The position numbers and the translations under genes were made by a program. Under the pieces are notes generated by a model. It had not been told where the DNA came from. It worked only from the letters and a program-made list of their open reading frames with translations, and ran no database searches. DNA of 13,567 bases. Source: an uncultured Clostridia bacterium. GTDB taxonomy: Bacteria > Bacillota > Clostridia > JAAYHZ01. The number at the start of each line of letters is the position of its first letter. The first letter of the stretch is position 1. Shown piece after piece: positions 6,423 through 13,567 of the stretch. The stretch lies in the NCBI GenBank assembly GCA_937894465.1, contig CALCRE010000168.1:1-13567 (forward strand), read 5' to 3'.

Positions 6423-8372
6423 TTATGAGATTAAGGAAAGATCGTCATAATCCCCGTCTCCGTCTATTTCAAGCCGTTCCAAACCGGGTAAGGATTTCAA
6501 TATGGTGTAATCCTCAACGGGAACATCCACTAGTGAGAGAGTTTTCAAGGAAGTACAACCGGCCAAGGGGGACAGGTCCTTGATTTTATTACCATCCAAT
6601 ATTAAGGTTTCCAATGAAGACAAAGATTCAAATCCGTCCAAGTGGGTGATGAAATTATCTGACAGATTTAACGATTTCAATTGTTTCATTCCGGCTAAAA
6701 CATTCATGTATGCCTGTTCAGTTTTTATCATGACATAGCTTTTTATAAATCGTATGGAATTTCCGCTCAAATCCAGATGTTGGATCCCGGTAGTGTATAT
6801 TAACGGATCTAATTTCATAATCCTATGATTGCGTAGTCGCAACGTATGCATGTTTTTAAAATATTGAATACCGTCAATATTACTGATCTTATCAGTGTTG
6901 GAGCCATCATAACGTAACTCTTCTACTCCTAGAGCCCATATTGCTGTCATTTTCGATTTTCCTGCAGTTTTTTGTACAAAGTCATAGAGGAGGGGATCAG
7001 GAAAATATAACTCTCCATCAGTGATTTGATAAATATTAATACTCGTACCGGTTCCCACTATTTGTCCCTCATCGAATTGCTCATAGATGAATTCTCCGGG
7101 CATGCCGATATAACTATGAAGCAGTATAATATTCGATTTTCGATATCCGGTATAATACAGAATGTCCTTAATTTCTTCCTCTTCTTTTTTGCTTAAACTA
7201 GGTAATATTGCAGCGGTATTCACTCTTAAGATTACGGATTTGTTTGTATTCAAAACCTGTGTACCGGGTTGCGGTTCCTGTTTCAATACCCGATTACCGG
7301 GTGTATCTTCGAGAAATGTATACTCAAATGTAAATTCAATATTGAAATCTTTTAAGAGTTTTTCAGCATCGGCAAATTGCATTCCTGAAACATCCGGCAT
7401 TTCTACTTCCAGGTTGTTAAATATTTCTATTGTAAAGTTATCTTTCACAGGATGATTTCCTGCAGCGGGAATTTGATTGGTTATCACACCCGGCTTATAT
7501 GCAGCGTCCTTGCTTTCGGTAACAATATAATTAAGTCCGGCTTTTTTCAGTAGGTCTATGGCATCCTTAATTTCTCGGCCAACTACATAAGGCACTGTTA
7601 CCGCTTTGTTTGCCGTTATTTTCACCGGATAATCCTCTTTCTTTAAAACCTTGCCCGCCGGTATTTCTTGATATATGGTTTTATCAGGGCTGTCATCTGC
7701 TGAAAACACATAAGCAATTTCATAAGGTATTCCGGCATTTTTCAATAACTCAACTGCTTTATTGATATGCAACCCTGTTAGTTCCGGCATTTCAGTGGAC
7801 CTTTGAATTAAAATGAGTAATAGAGCTATGGTAAGAATTGTTCCTAAGACGGCGGACATCCGCTTGTGTCTTTTAGACACCTTATCCCAAAGACTTTGCT
7901 TGTACCGGGAAAGGGGTACAAAAGACATGTTTTTCTCATTGTACTCCATAATTATATAGGCAGTGTTGTTTTCTTCGAAGATTTGATAAGCGGATTCCAA
8001 GTTGGACAAACCGGCTTGTTTGGTCAATGTCACTCCTTCTTCTAAGAATAGCTCGCGTTTTTGACCGTATAGTTCTTGCTGATTATCCTTGACGGTTACA
8101 TTTGTTGTGTAACGAGCGTCCCGTTCCACCTGCTTTTCCGGAAAGTACTCCAGGATCAACACGGATTGTAGAAGCGATTGGTCATATCCTAAGTAGGTGA
8201 TGTATTCCCGTCCGGTTTTGAGCATTTTGCCTACAAGAAATCTTCCCTTGAGTATTCTTTGTTCCCTTAATGAAAAAGGCAATTCATTGGTAGCGTTGAT
8301 ATATCCGCAATAAGGACAAACTTGTTCATACCCTTTATCTTTCATACAACCATAACACAAAAAGTCTGACAT
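6423..8372 (-). CDS. Zinc ribbon / kinase N-lobe relic / transmembrane / PASTA / leucine-rich-repeat protein
   Basis: The 649 residues show, in order: a zinc ribbon (C6-x2-C9 and C19-x2-C22); a stretch (about 40-150) that follows the N-lobe of zinc-ribbon Ser/Thr kinases (RFLVGKML, ITYLGYD, LILEYFPEKQVERD, FEENNTAYIIMEY); a basic segment and one membrane helix (about 172-190); three PASTA domains (193-254, 257-318, 324-386) and a degenerate fourth (389-449); and leucine-rich repeats (about 500-645, e.g. LKSLNLSDNFITHLDGF and LETLILDGNKIKDLSPL). The kinase part is dead: the Gly-loop reads KTGREY, the VAIK lysine is leucine (L74 in VLIL), and no C-lobe with HRD or DFG follows. The N-terminus should be cytoplasmic and PASTA plus LRR outside, where PASTA typically senses peptidoglycan. 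The ATG follows GGGGGA at a short spacing. I know no named family with this architecture. Confidence 0.85.
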   Translation of the reverse strand: MSDFLCYGCMKDKGYEQVCPYCGYINATNELPFSLREQRILKGRFLVGKMLKTGREYITYLGYDQSLLQSVLILEYFPEKQVERDARYTTNVTVKDNQQELYGQKRELFLEEGVTLTKQAGLSNLESAYQIFEENNTAYIIMEYNEKNMSFVPLSRYKQSLWDKVSKRHKRMSAVLGTILTIALLLILIQRSTEMPELTGLHINKAVELLKNAGIPYEIAYVFSADDSPDKTIYQEIPAGKVLKKEDYPVKITANKAVTVPYVVGREIKDAIDLLKKAGLNYIVTESKDAAYKPGVITNQIPAAGNHPVKDNFTIEIFNNLEVEMPDVSGMQFADAEKLLKDFNIEFTFEYTFLEDTPGNRVLKQEPQPGTQVLNTNKSVILRVNTAAILPSLSKKEEEEIKDILYYTGYRKSNIILLHSYIGMPGEFIYEQFDEGQIVGTGTSINIYQITDGELYFPDPLLYDFVQKTAGKSKMTAIWALGVEELRYDGSNTDKISNIDGIQYFKNMHTLRLRNHRIMKLDPLIYTTGIQHLDLSGNSIRFIKSYVMIKTEQAYMNVLAGMKQLKSLNLSDNFITHLDGFESLSSLETLILDGNKIKDLSPLAGCTSLKTLSLVDVPVEDYTILKSLPGLERLEIDGDGDYDDLSLIS

Positions 8373-8408
8373 GAATCCCCCAAAAATTGTTGTTTTCTGT
8401 GATACTTC

Positions 8409-8417
8409 ATTATAACA
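8409..8417 (-). promoter_or_regulatory. Extended -10 promoter of the kinase-relic gene
   Basis: On the - strand a consensus TATAAT (8409-8414) is preceded by TG one base upstream (extended -10). No good -35 lies at the usual distance; TTTACA is 20 bases upstream. The predicted start is about 30 bases before the ATG at 8372. Confidence 0.5.
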
Positions 8418-8501
8418 TATGCACCATATTCTTTTGTAAATTATCCATATGAAACAAAGATGTCTTTCAAAAGCTCTTGTTAAAACATAAAGAAAAACTT
8501 A

Positions 8502-8510
8502 TGATATAAT
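8502..8510 (+). promoter_or_regulatory. Extended -10 promoter of the YcxB-like / UPF0210 operon
   Basis: TG-A-TATAAT (8502-8510) is a consensus extended -10; the -35 region is poor (AAAACA at 17 bases). It points away from the kinase-relic promoter, making the 192-base gap a divergent promoter region. The predicted start is near 8517. Confidence 0.55.
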
Positions 8511-8517
8511 AAACCGG

Positions 8518-8538
8518 TTGTACATGTTCAAAGTACAA
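8518..8538. promoter_or_regulatory. Inverted repeat at the operon transcription start
   Basis: TTGTAC and GTACAA form a perfect 6-bp inverted repeat with a nine-base spacer. It starts right at the predicted transcription start of the rightward operon, a typical place for a repressor site. No regulator gene is adjacent, so this is a candidate only. Confidence 0.35.
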
Positions 8539-8564
8539 TATACAAATTTCATTTGAGGTGTTAT

Positions 8565-9074
8565 ATGGGCAAAGATAAAGAGACGTGTTCCTTTCAATTG
8601 ACTGCCAGGGACTTTTTAAATTTTAATTATGCAATCAATCGTAAGACCATGCGGTTTATGTACACATACGCAATTGTGTTGATGGGGTTGGTTGTTGTGA
8701 ATGAAGTAATGAAAGAAACCGTGAATGTCATTCCGATTATGGTGGGAGCCGTAATCATCACTTTAACATTTAGTGTTACACTCTTTAACATGGTCAAAAA
8801 AAGTAATCAAGGGTGGGAGGTAAACACTGCATTTCACGATCCTATGAAATTGGTGTTTGATAACAAAGGATTTGTTTGTACCACAAAAAATCATACATCA
8901 AGAGTACCATGGCAAAAAGTCACCAAGGTGGTGGACTCCAAAAAGATTGTTGTGGTCTTTTTGGGAGCACAAGCCTATTTAATACCCACAAGGATAGAAA
9001 ACATTCAGGAAATCAGAACGGTGATCCGCGAGAATGTAACCGGTAGAAAACGTGCTACGGGAAAATCAAGCTGA
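8565..9074 (+). CDS. YcxB-like membrane protein
   Basis: The 169-residue protein has two membrane helices (about 32-47 and 53-76) followed by a C-terminal cytoplasmic domain (about 95-155) with the pattern of the YcxB-like family: a beta-rich PH-like unit with the core VPWQKVTKVVDSKKIVVVFL (114-133) and AYLIPTR (137-143). The family's function is not established. The ATG at 8565 is preceded by GAGGTG at a short spacing; a TTG at 8553 would give a longer frame but overlaps that site. The tail (GRKRATGKSS) is basic. It is the first gene of a four-gene operon; the IMP cyclohydrolase-like gene follows after 30 bases. Confidence 0.8.
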   Translation: MGKDKETCSFQLTARDFLNFNYAINRKTMRFMYTYAIVLMGLVVVNEVMKETVNVIPIMVGAVIITLTFSVTLFNMVKKSNQGWEVNTAFHDPMKLVFDNKGFVCTTKNHTSRVPWQKVTKVVDSKKIVVVFLGAQAYLIPTRIENIQEIRTVIRENVTGRKRATGKSS

Positions 9075-9104
9075 ATAGGATTGAAAAAAAGGAGTATAGA
9101 CTAA

Positions 9105-9833
9105 ATGCAGGATTTTAAAAAACAAGCTGTAAAAAGTTTCATTCAATTAAAGGAGAACCCCTATCCGGGGAGAGGCATTATATTGGGAATGACCTCAGAT
9201 TCAAAATTTATTGTGCAGGTTTACTGGATCATGGGCAGAAGCGAGAATTCTAGAAACAGAATTTTTGTCGAAGAAAAGGGTTTTGTAAAGACAAAAGCGT
9301 TTGACGAGAAAAAATGTACCGATCCTTCTTTAATCATATATTATCCCGTTAAACATATAGGTTCGTGTCATATAGTCACGAATGGCGATCAAACCGAAAC
9401 TATTTATGAAAAAATAAAAGGGAAAGGTTTTTTTGAAGATGCCATGAGGGAAAGAACCTTCGAGCCGGACAGGCCAAATTATACACCGCGAATTTCCGGA
9501 ATAACAGACTTGGCCGATCCGAATAGCGCATATAAGCTGTGTATTTTAAAGACCATAAACAATCAGGAAGAATATGGCCAAAAAAATCTGTATGATTACC
9601 AAAAGGCCATCCCCGGATACGGTCATTGCATCACAACATATCAATGGGACGGAAATCCGTTGCCTTCCTTTTCAACCGAGCCATTATTGGTTCCGGTGGA
9701 AGATTGTCCTGACAAAACGGCGCAGATGTATTGGAACGCTTTGAATCAAGAAAACAAGGTTTCGTTATTGGTGAAATTCATCGATGGTAAAACCGGTGAA
9801 TTCAAAATTGTGATAAAAAACAAACTGTACTGA
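9105..9833 (+). CDS. IMP cyclohydrolase-like protein (PurO-type fold)
   Basis: The 242-residue protein resembles the stand-alone IMP cyclohydrolase family first described in archaea (PurO), which closes the purine ring of FAICAR to IMP, the last step of purine synthesis. Motifs that support this are YPGRGIILG (20-28), VYWIMGRSENSRNR (39-52), YTPRISGI (126-133) and GYGHCITTYQWDGNPLPSF (171-189). Most bacteria use the bifunctional PurH instead, so the role of this copy cannot be settled here: it may be a second cyclohydrolase or a related nucleotide hydrolase. No purine-synthesis gene is next to it. Instead it lies between a YcxB-like membrane protein and an ACT/UPF0210 pair. AAAGGAG about ten bases upstream supports the start, and its TGA stop overlaps the ribosome binding site of the next gene. 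Confidence 0.82.
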   Translation: MQDFKKQAVKSFIQLKENPYPGRGIILGMTSDSKFIVQVYWIMGRSENSRNRIFVEEKGFVKTKAFDEKKCTDPSLIIYYPVKHIGSCHIVTNGDQTETIYEKIKGKGFFEDAMRERTFEPDRPNYTPRISGITDLADPNSAYKLCILKTINNQEEYGQKNLYDYQKAIPGYGHCITTYQWDGNPLPSFSTEPLLVPVEDCPDKTAQMYWNALNQENKVSLLVKFIDGKTGEFKIVIKNKLY

Positions 9834-9845
9834 GGAGGTTATATG

Positions 9846-10118
9846 ATGGAAAAAGCGGTTGTTACGGTATTAGGAGTTGATCGGGTTGGAATTATTGCGG
9901 ATATCAGTGCGGTTATGAAAAAGTATCACATCAATATATTGGATATAGCGCAAACCATTGTTCAAGAGATGTTTACCATGATGATGATGGTAGACATCTC
10001 TCAAACAAATGACTCTTTTGACAATGTGAAAGAGGAATTTGACAAGTTGTCAAAGGTTTTAAACGTTCAAATAAAAATACAGCATATGGACATTTTTCAG
10101 TCTATGCACAGAATCTAA
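9846..10118 (+). CDS. ACT-domain protein, UPF0237
   Basis: This 90-residue protein is essentially one ACT domain, a small ligand-binding fold that usually senses amino acids. The start AVVTVLGVDRVGIIADIS (4-21) is the classic first strand, loop and helix, and the stretch FTMMMMVDIS forms the second strand. UPF0237 proteins are almost always encoded just upstream of a UPF0210 protein, as here (17-base gap), which suggests that it regulates or partners that protein; the ligand is unknown. Two in-frame ATGs are adjacent. I chose 9846 because AGGAGG (9833-9838) then lies seven bases upstream; 9843 would leave only four. The site overlaps the previous stop, indicating tight co-translation. Confidence 0.92.
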   Translation: MEKAVVTVLGVDRVGIIADISAVMKKYHINILDIAQTIVQEMFTMMMMVDISQTNDSFDNVKEEFDKLSKVLNVQIKIQHMDIFQSMHRI

Positions 10119-10135
10119 GGGAGGAGGATTGAATA

Positions 10136-11494
10136 ATGCCGGGTATTTATGAAGTTTATGAAACCCTGAAGATGATCGAAAAAGAGCATTTGGATATACG
10201 AACGGTCACGATGGGGATCTCTCTTTTGGATTGCTGTGACTCTGACAGTAGCAAAGCATGCCAAAAGATATATGATAAGATTACGAAAAGTGCGGAGAAT
10301 CTCGTAAAAGTTGCAGAATCCACCGAGCGGAAATTCGGTATACCCATCGTGAACAAGAGAATTTCCGTTACACCGATTTCATTGGTGGCGGCATCTTCCG
10401 AGACCAAGGATTATACTTGTTTTGCTAAGGCTATGGATCAAGCTGCCGAAATTACCGGAATAGACTTTATCGGAGGATTTACGTCCTTAGTGCAAAAGGG
10501 ATTCACAAAAGGAGATGAAAATTTAATAGCCTCCATCCCTCAAGCCATCGCTTCCACCCGAAAGGTTTGTTCTTCAGTGAATGTGGCTTCCACAAAAGCC
10601 GGTATAAATATGGACGCCGTTCAAAGAATGGGTAAAACCATCAAGGATCTGGCTTATGCCACCAAAGAGGAAAATTGTTTTGGTTGTGCCAAACTTGTGG
10701 TGTTCGCCAATGTTCCAGATGATAATCCCTTTATGGCCGGTGCATTTCATGGGATCGGGGAGCCGGAGACTTGTATTAACGTAGGAGTCAGTGGCCCCGG
10801 TGCAGTGAAGGCGGCATTGGAAAAAGTTAAAGGTGAGGACTTTGGAACGGTAGCTGAAACTATTAAAAAAACAGCTTTTAAAATCACTCGTGTCGGCCAA
10901 TTGGTGGCAAGGGAAGTGTCTTCCCATCTAAACACAAAATTCGGGATTGTGGACTTGTCTTTAGCCCCGACTCCGGTGGTGGGAGACAGTATCGCCAGAA
11001 TCCTCGAGGAAATGGGGTTGGAAAAGTGCGGAACCCACGGATCCACTGCTGCGTTGGCTTTATTGAACGATGCAGTGAAAAAAGGCGGTGTCATGGCATC
11101 ATCTTATGTAGGAGGATTAAGCGGCGCATTTATTCCGGTCAGTGAGGACGAGGGAATGGTTGCCGCTGTTTCGGACGGCGCATTATCTATTGATAAATTA
11201 GAAGCGATGACCTGTGTATGCTCGGTGGGGTTAGATATGATTATTATACCGGGTGATGTTACAGCTGAAACCATATCGGCTATTATCGCGGATGAAGCTG
11301 CCATTGGTATGATCAATAACAAAACCACAGCTGTGCGCTTGATCCCGGCGATCGGTAAAAAAGAAGGCGACATGGTGGAGTACGGGGGCCTTTGGGGAAA
11401 AGCACCTGTGATGAAGGTGAACAAATACAGCAGTTTTGAGTTTATAAAAAGAGGCGGAAGAATTCCCGCCCCTATCAACAGCTTACGTAATTAA
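10136..11494 (+). CDS. UPF0210 / DUF711 (PFL-family) protein
   Basis: The 452-residue cytoplasmic protein matches UPF0210 (DUF711) along its whole length: the start IYEVYETLKMI, the segment IRTVTMGISLLDC (21-33), KRISVTPISLVAAS (74-87), IDFIGGFTSLVQKG, NCFGCAKLVVFANVPDDNPF, GAFHGIGEPE, GVSGPGAV, CGTHGSTAALALLNDAV and the C-terminal GGRIPAPINSLRN. From memory, structures of this family show a glycyl-radical-enzyme-like (pyruvate formate-lyase) barrel, hence the name PFL family. I see no activating enzyme beside it and no established reaction. The conserved partner is the ACT protein just upstream. GGGAGGAGG before the ATG supports strong translation. The gene ends 14 bases from the convergent lipoprotein gene, with no hairpin in between. 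Confidence 0.93.
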   Translation: MPGIYEVYETLKMIEKEHLDIRTVTMGISLLDCCDSDSSKACQKIYDKITKSAENLVKVAESTERKFGIPIVNKRISVTPISLVAASSETKDYTCFAKAMDQAAEITGIDFIGGFTSLVQKGFTKGDENLIASIPQAIASTRKVCSSVNVASTKAGINMDAVQRMGKTIKDLAYATKEENCFGCAKLVVFANVPDDNPFMAGAFHGIGEPETCINVGVSGPGAVKAALEKVKGEDFGTVAETIKKTAFKITRVGQLVAREVSSHLNTKFGIVDLSLAPTPVVGDSIARILEEMGLEKCGTHGSTAALALLNDAVKKGGVMASSYVGGLSGAFIPVSEDEGMVAAVSDGALSIDKLEAMTCVCSVGLDMIIIPGDVTAETISAIIADEAAIGMINNKTTAVRLIPAIGKKEGDMVEYGGLWGKAPVMKVNKYSSFEFIKRGGRIPAPINSLRN

Positions 11495-11508
11495 ATCTGT
11501 ATTTTTCT

Positions 11509-13344
11509 TTACCAAGGATTCTTCGGAAATGCCGGACGGCTTTTATCGATGGTGTAATCCGGATCGATGAGATCCTTAACCAAGTTTTTATTGTAGGTCA
11601 TCATAAATCCGTCCAGGTTTTGCCTGTCCATACGAACCGCCTTGGCATCGTAACTGACATAAGGCATACCACCTACAGCGCATAGAATGTTAAATCCTTC
11701 GGAAACAAGATAATTGTAACTTTCGGAGCCCGGCTTCAGCTGGTAACCGAAAGGCGTGATATAAATATTGGTGTCGCCGATAATCGGTGACACTTCTTTT
11801 TTCCAGCGTTGATTATCAGTCTTTAAAAAGTCCAACCCAAACACTCCGTCACTGAATGTATCAGCATGGGTATAACTGTGACTGGAGAACAACCATCCGT
11901 TTGCCTTCATAGCATCAGCCACTTCTTTGGCTTGGGCGGTCAAAGCTTGAATTTCCTCCTTATTCTTTTCATCAGGGTTATTGGTTCTGTATCCTAAAAC
12001 CCCTTCATAACCGGTTAACGCCATGATTCCTTTGGCACCTTGGTAAGAAAAGTCCGGATGTTCTTCTACAAATTTATCTACCATGGGCATGACGTCATGG
12101 TCCCTTGAAATAACTTCGCTTCCGTCCGGAGCAATGGTAAGATTGGCTACTTTTCCGTTTTCATCGATGATAAGCCTTGTTGCAAAGCCGTCTGTTTTCA
12201 TATAGTCGTAATAGGAAACGTCGTCAATTGATAAAATGATGGGTTTCTTTCCTTTGGGAACCATGATCTTGTTCTTGGACACGGTTCCATCCGGATTGGT
12301 GGTGATCAGTTTGCGAATATCATATAGGACATAATTTCTTTCATAGAGTTGTTCCAATATTTTTTGGCACTCTTCGGTTGTGGTCATCCAATAATTATAA
12401 CCTTGTTCCATGAAATCCCCGTCAAACGCCTTTTTGTTATAAACGATCAAGCTGTGAAAGAATATATGGTATAAAGGGCCTGTGTATTCATAAAGCTCGG
12501 ACAGGTTCTTTTGGCTTGTCTGTTTTAGTTCGAGTAACGTTGCATTGTCGGGATAAGAAACCAAATATTCGTCAACTTTCGATACCGCTTTGTTATAGTC
12601 GTAAGAACTCATCAATGTTTTAATCTCATCGATACGTCCGGATAAAATCTTTTGATTTAATTCCTGTATTTTTTCTTGTGCAAAACGGTAATAATACTGA
12701 TCTTGCCCGATGGTTTTCAATGTGATGATCGCTTCGGATAATTGTTCGTTTTCAACTTGTTCCAAAGCATTGTCATAGATTTGCTTGGATGCGTTGATTT
12801 GAGGTAAACGAGCAATATAGTCGTCCCGTTCTTCTAAATCCGGTGCTACTGTTTTGGAATGATTCAAATAATGAAGCGTATCTTCATAGGATAGCTTACC
12901 TTCCAAGTAATCTTGCACGGTTTGATCTGTGACTTGTTTAATGATGCTTCCAGTGTAAGAAGAAAATACTTTAAAGTCATTAAGCTTGTCAGTTGTATCT
13001 TGAGATAACGAAGCAGAAAGCATAGACTCCTTCAGTGTGGAGTACTCTTCCATCAAGAAACCGTTCATCAAGGTAATCACTTCATCGTATTTGCCGTTTT
13101 TGTTTTTTCCCACTATGTACTCATAATCTTCTTTGGCTTTTTTATAATCACCTGCCTGTAAAAGCAAGCTGAAGCTTTGAAACTTATTATTAATGGTCTT
13201 GCCCACATCTAAAGTGATCTCACCGGTTGTGTCAACGGCGTCGGAAGATGTGGTTTTCGGATCATCCGTCGTACCTAAAGTGCATGCCGTCATAGAAAAT
13301 AAGATGGCAAAAGCTGTAAGTAATAAAATAATTCTTTTTATCAT
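11509..13344 (-). CDS. Lipoprotein TPR / polysaccharide deacetylase-like protein
   Basis: The 611-residue protein starts with a lipoprotein signal (MIKRIILLLTAFAILF, then SMTAC), giving a lipid-modified Cys at about residue 21 and anchoring to the outer face of the membrane. A helical, TPR-like region (about 50-285) follows, e.g. SYDYNKAVSKVDEYLVSYPD. The C-terminal NodB-type domain (about 288-611) has motif 1 complete (SIDD, D374 and D375) and motif 2 (HSYTH, H489 and H493). Motif 3 reads ITPFGY instead of Arg-x-Pro. About 114 residues separate motifs 1 and 2, more than in simple NodB domains, with a conserved block HPDFSYQGAKGIMALTGYEG. It likely removes acetyl groups from a cell-wall or surface glycan; the substrate is unknown. 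It is a paralogue of 4475-6313. ATG 13344 was chosen because AAAGGA lies eight bases upstream; GTG 13350 is only two bases from it. Confidence 0.88.
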   Translation of the reverse strand: MIKRIILLLTAFAILFSMTACTLGTTDDPKTTSSDAVDTTGEITLDVGKTINNKFQSFSLLLQAGDYKKAKEDYEYIVGKNKNGKYDEVITLMNGFLMEEYSTLKESMLSASLSQDTTDKLNDFKVFSSYTGSIIKQVTDQTVQDYLEGKLSYEDTLHYLNHSKTVAPDLEERDDYIARLPQINASKQIYDNALEQVENEQLSEAIITLKTIGQDQYYYRFAQEKIQELNQKILSGRIDEIKTLMSSYDYNKAVSKVDEYLVSYPDNATLLELKQTSQKNLSELYEYTGPLYHIFFHSLIVYNKKAFDGDFMEQGYNYWMTTTEECQKILEQLYERNYVLYDIRKLITTNPDGTVSKNKIMVPKGKKPIILSIDDVSYYDYMKTDGFATRLIIDENGKVANLTIAPDGSEVISRDHDVMPMVDKFVEEHPDFSYQGAKGIMALTGYEGVLGYRTNNPDEKNKEEIQALTAQAKEVADAMKANGWLFSSHSYTHADTFSDGVFGLDFLKTDNQRWKKEVSPIIGDTNIYITPFGYQLKPGSESYNYLVSEGFNILCAVGGMPYVSYDAKAVRMDRQNLDGFMMTYNKNLVKDLIDPDYTIDKSRPAFPKNPW

Positions 13345-13567
13345 ATTCACGTTCCTTTACTCTTGTTATATATATATGACGAGTTTAAGCTTCGTTTTGA
13401 TGCATAAACTAATCAAATTTTCCTAAAAATATTTCCCTTATGTAATAAAAAATAATTGTTTAAAAAGTATACTATCAATAATCCGATGGGTTTGCAAGAA
13501 CCCGGCATTATTTTCAGTTGTGAAGAATCAAATTAAATAAAATCGACACTATTTCCGTTAATATGTA
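13345..13567. other. Non-coding leader region upstream of the lipoprotein gene
   Basis: These 223 bases are very A+T-rich and hold no credible gene. On the - strand the best promoter-like pair is TTGCAA with a 20-base spacer to TATACT, which is weak. A TTTGAT-N10-ATCAAA inverted repeat (13396-13417) and a 5-bp GGGTT/AACCC hairpin (13488-13503) are present; neither has a clear function. Confidence 0.4.

Noticed and set aside
6387..6424. Possible terminator for the kinase-relic gene (AAAGC/GCTTT stem at 6408-6424, palindrome AATCCGGATT at 6387-6396)
   Set aside because: The 5-bp stem is A/T-rich and includes the stop codon, the T-run is broken, and the palindrome has no T-run; read-through into the next gene is likely.
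13488..13503. GGGTT-N6-AACCC hairpin as a terminator or riboswitch element
   Set aside because: The stem is only 5 bp and no uninterrupted T-run follows on either strand; no riboswitch consensus is recognisable around it.
1..13567. Mobile element, prophage, CRISPR or defence island
   Set aside because: I saw no transposase, integrase, terminal inverted repeats, spaced direct repeats or known defence domains.

Overview
The window reads as a chromosomal segment of a low-GC, Gram-positive anaerobe, most likely a member of the Clostridia. This rests on the A+T-rich sequence, strong AGGAGG-type ribosome binding sites, consensus sigma-A promoters, the oxygen-sensitive two-subunit fumarase, the UPF0237/UPF0210 gene pair, and the style of the PASTA and deacetylase surface proteins. 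I see no tRNA, rRNA, CRISPR array, transposase, integrase or phage gene. All genes look intact as reading frames.

Left part (1-4450): a bidirectional terminator is followed by a leftward gene for a five-helix membrane protein (DUF6512-like) and a leftward gene for the nucleoid protein HU. HU has a near-consensus promoter and a hairpin terminator. Divergent from HU runs a rightward metabolic block: class I fumarase alpha and beta subunits, a eukaryote-like NADP isocitrate dehydrogenase with its own consensus promoter, and a 67-residue CxxC protein of the DUF1858 type. The block ends at a strong 13-bp hairpin terminator. Together these genes supply a partial TCA segment (malate/fumarate and isocitrate/2-oxoglutarate with NADPH).

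Middle part (4475-8372, leftward): two membrane-anchored surface proteins, each with its own promoter. One has TPR-like repeats and a divergent NodB-type polysaccharide deacetylase domain whose first catalytic aspartate is glycine. The other is an unusual chimera: zinc ribbon, a remnant of a Ser/Thr kinase N-lobe without ATP-binding residues or C-lobe, one membrane helix, three to four PASTA domains and a leucine-rich-repeat tail. It is the most unusual gene in the window.

Right part (8565-11494, rightward): a tight four-gene operon of a YcxB-like membrane protein, an archaeal-type IMP cyclohydrolase-like protein, an ACT-domain protein (UPF0237) and a UPF0210/PFL-family protein. Convergent to it (11509-13344) is a lipoprotein paralogue of the first deacetylase, which keeps the Asp-Asp motif. 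The two deacetylase paralogues thus bracket the kinase-relic gene and the operon. This suggests a cell-envelope neighbourhood, but no functional link between these genes is shown by the sequence alone.
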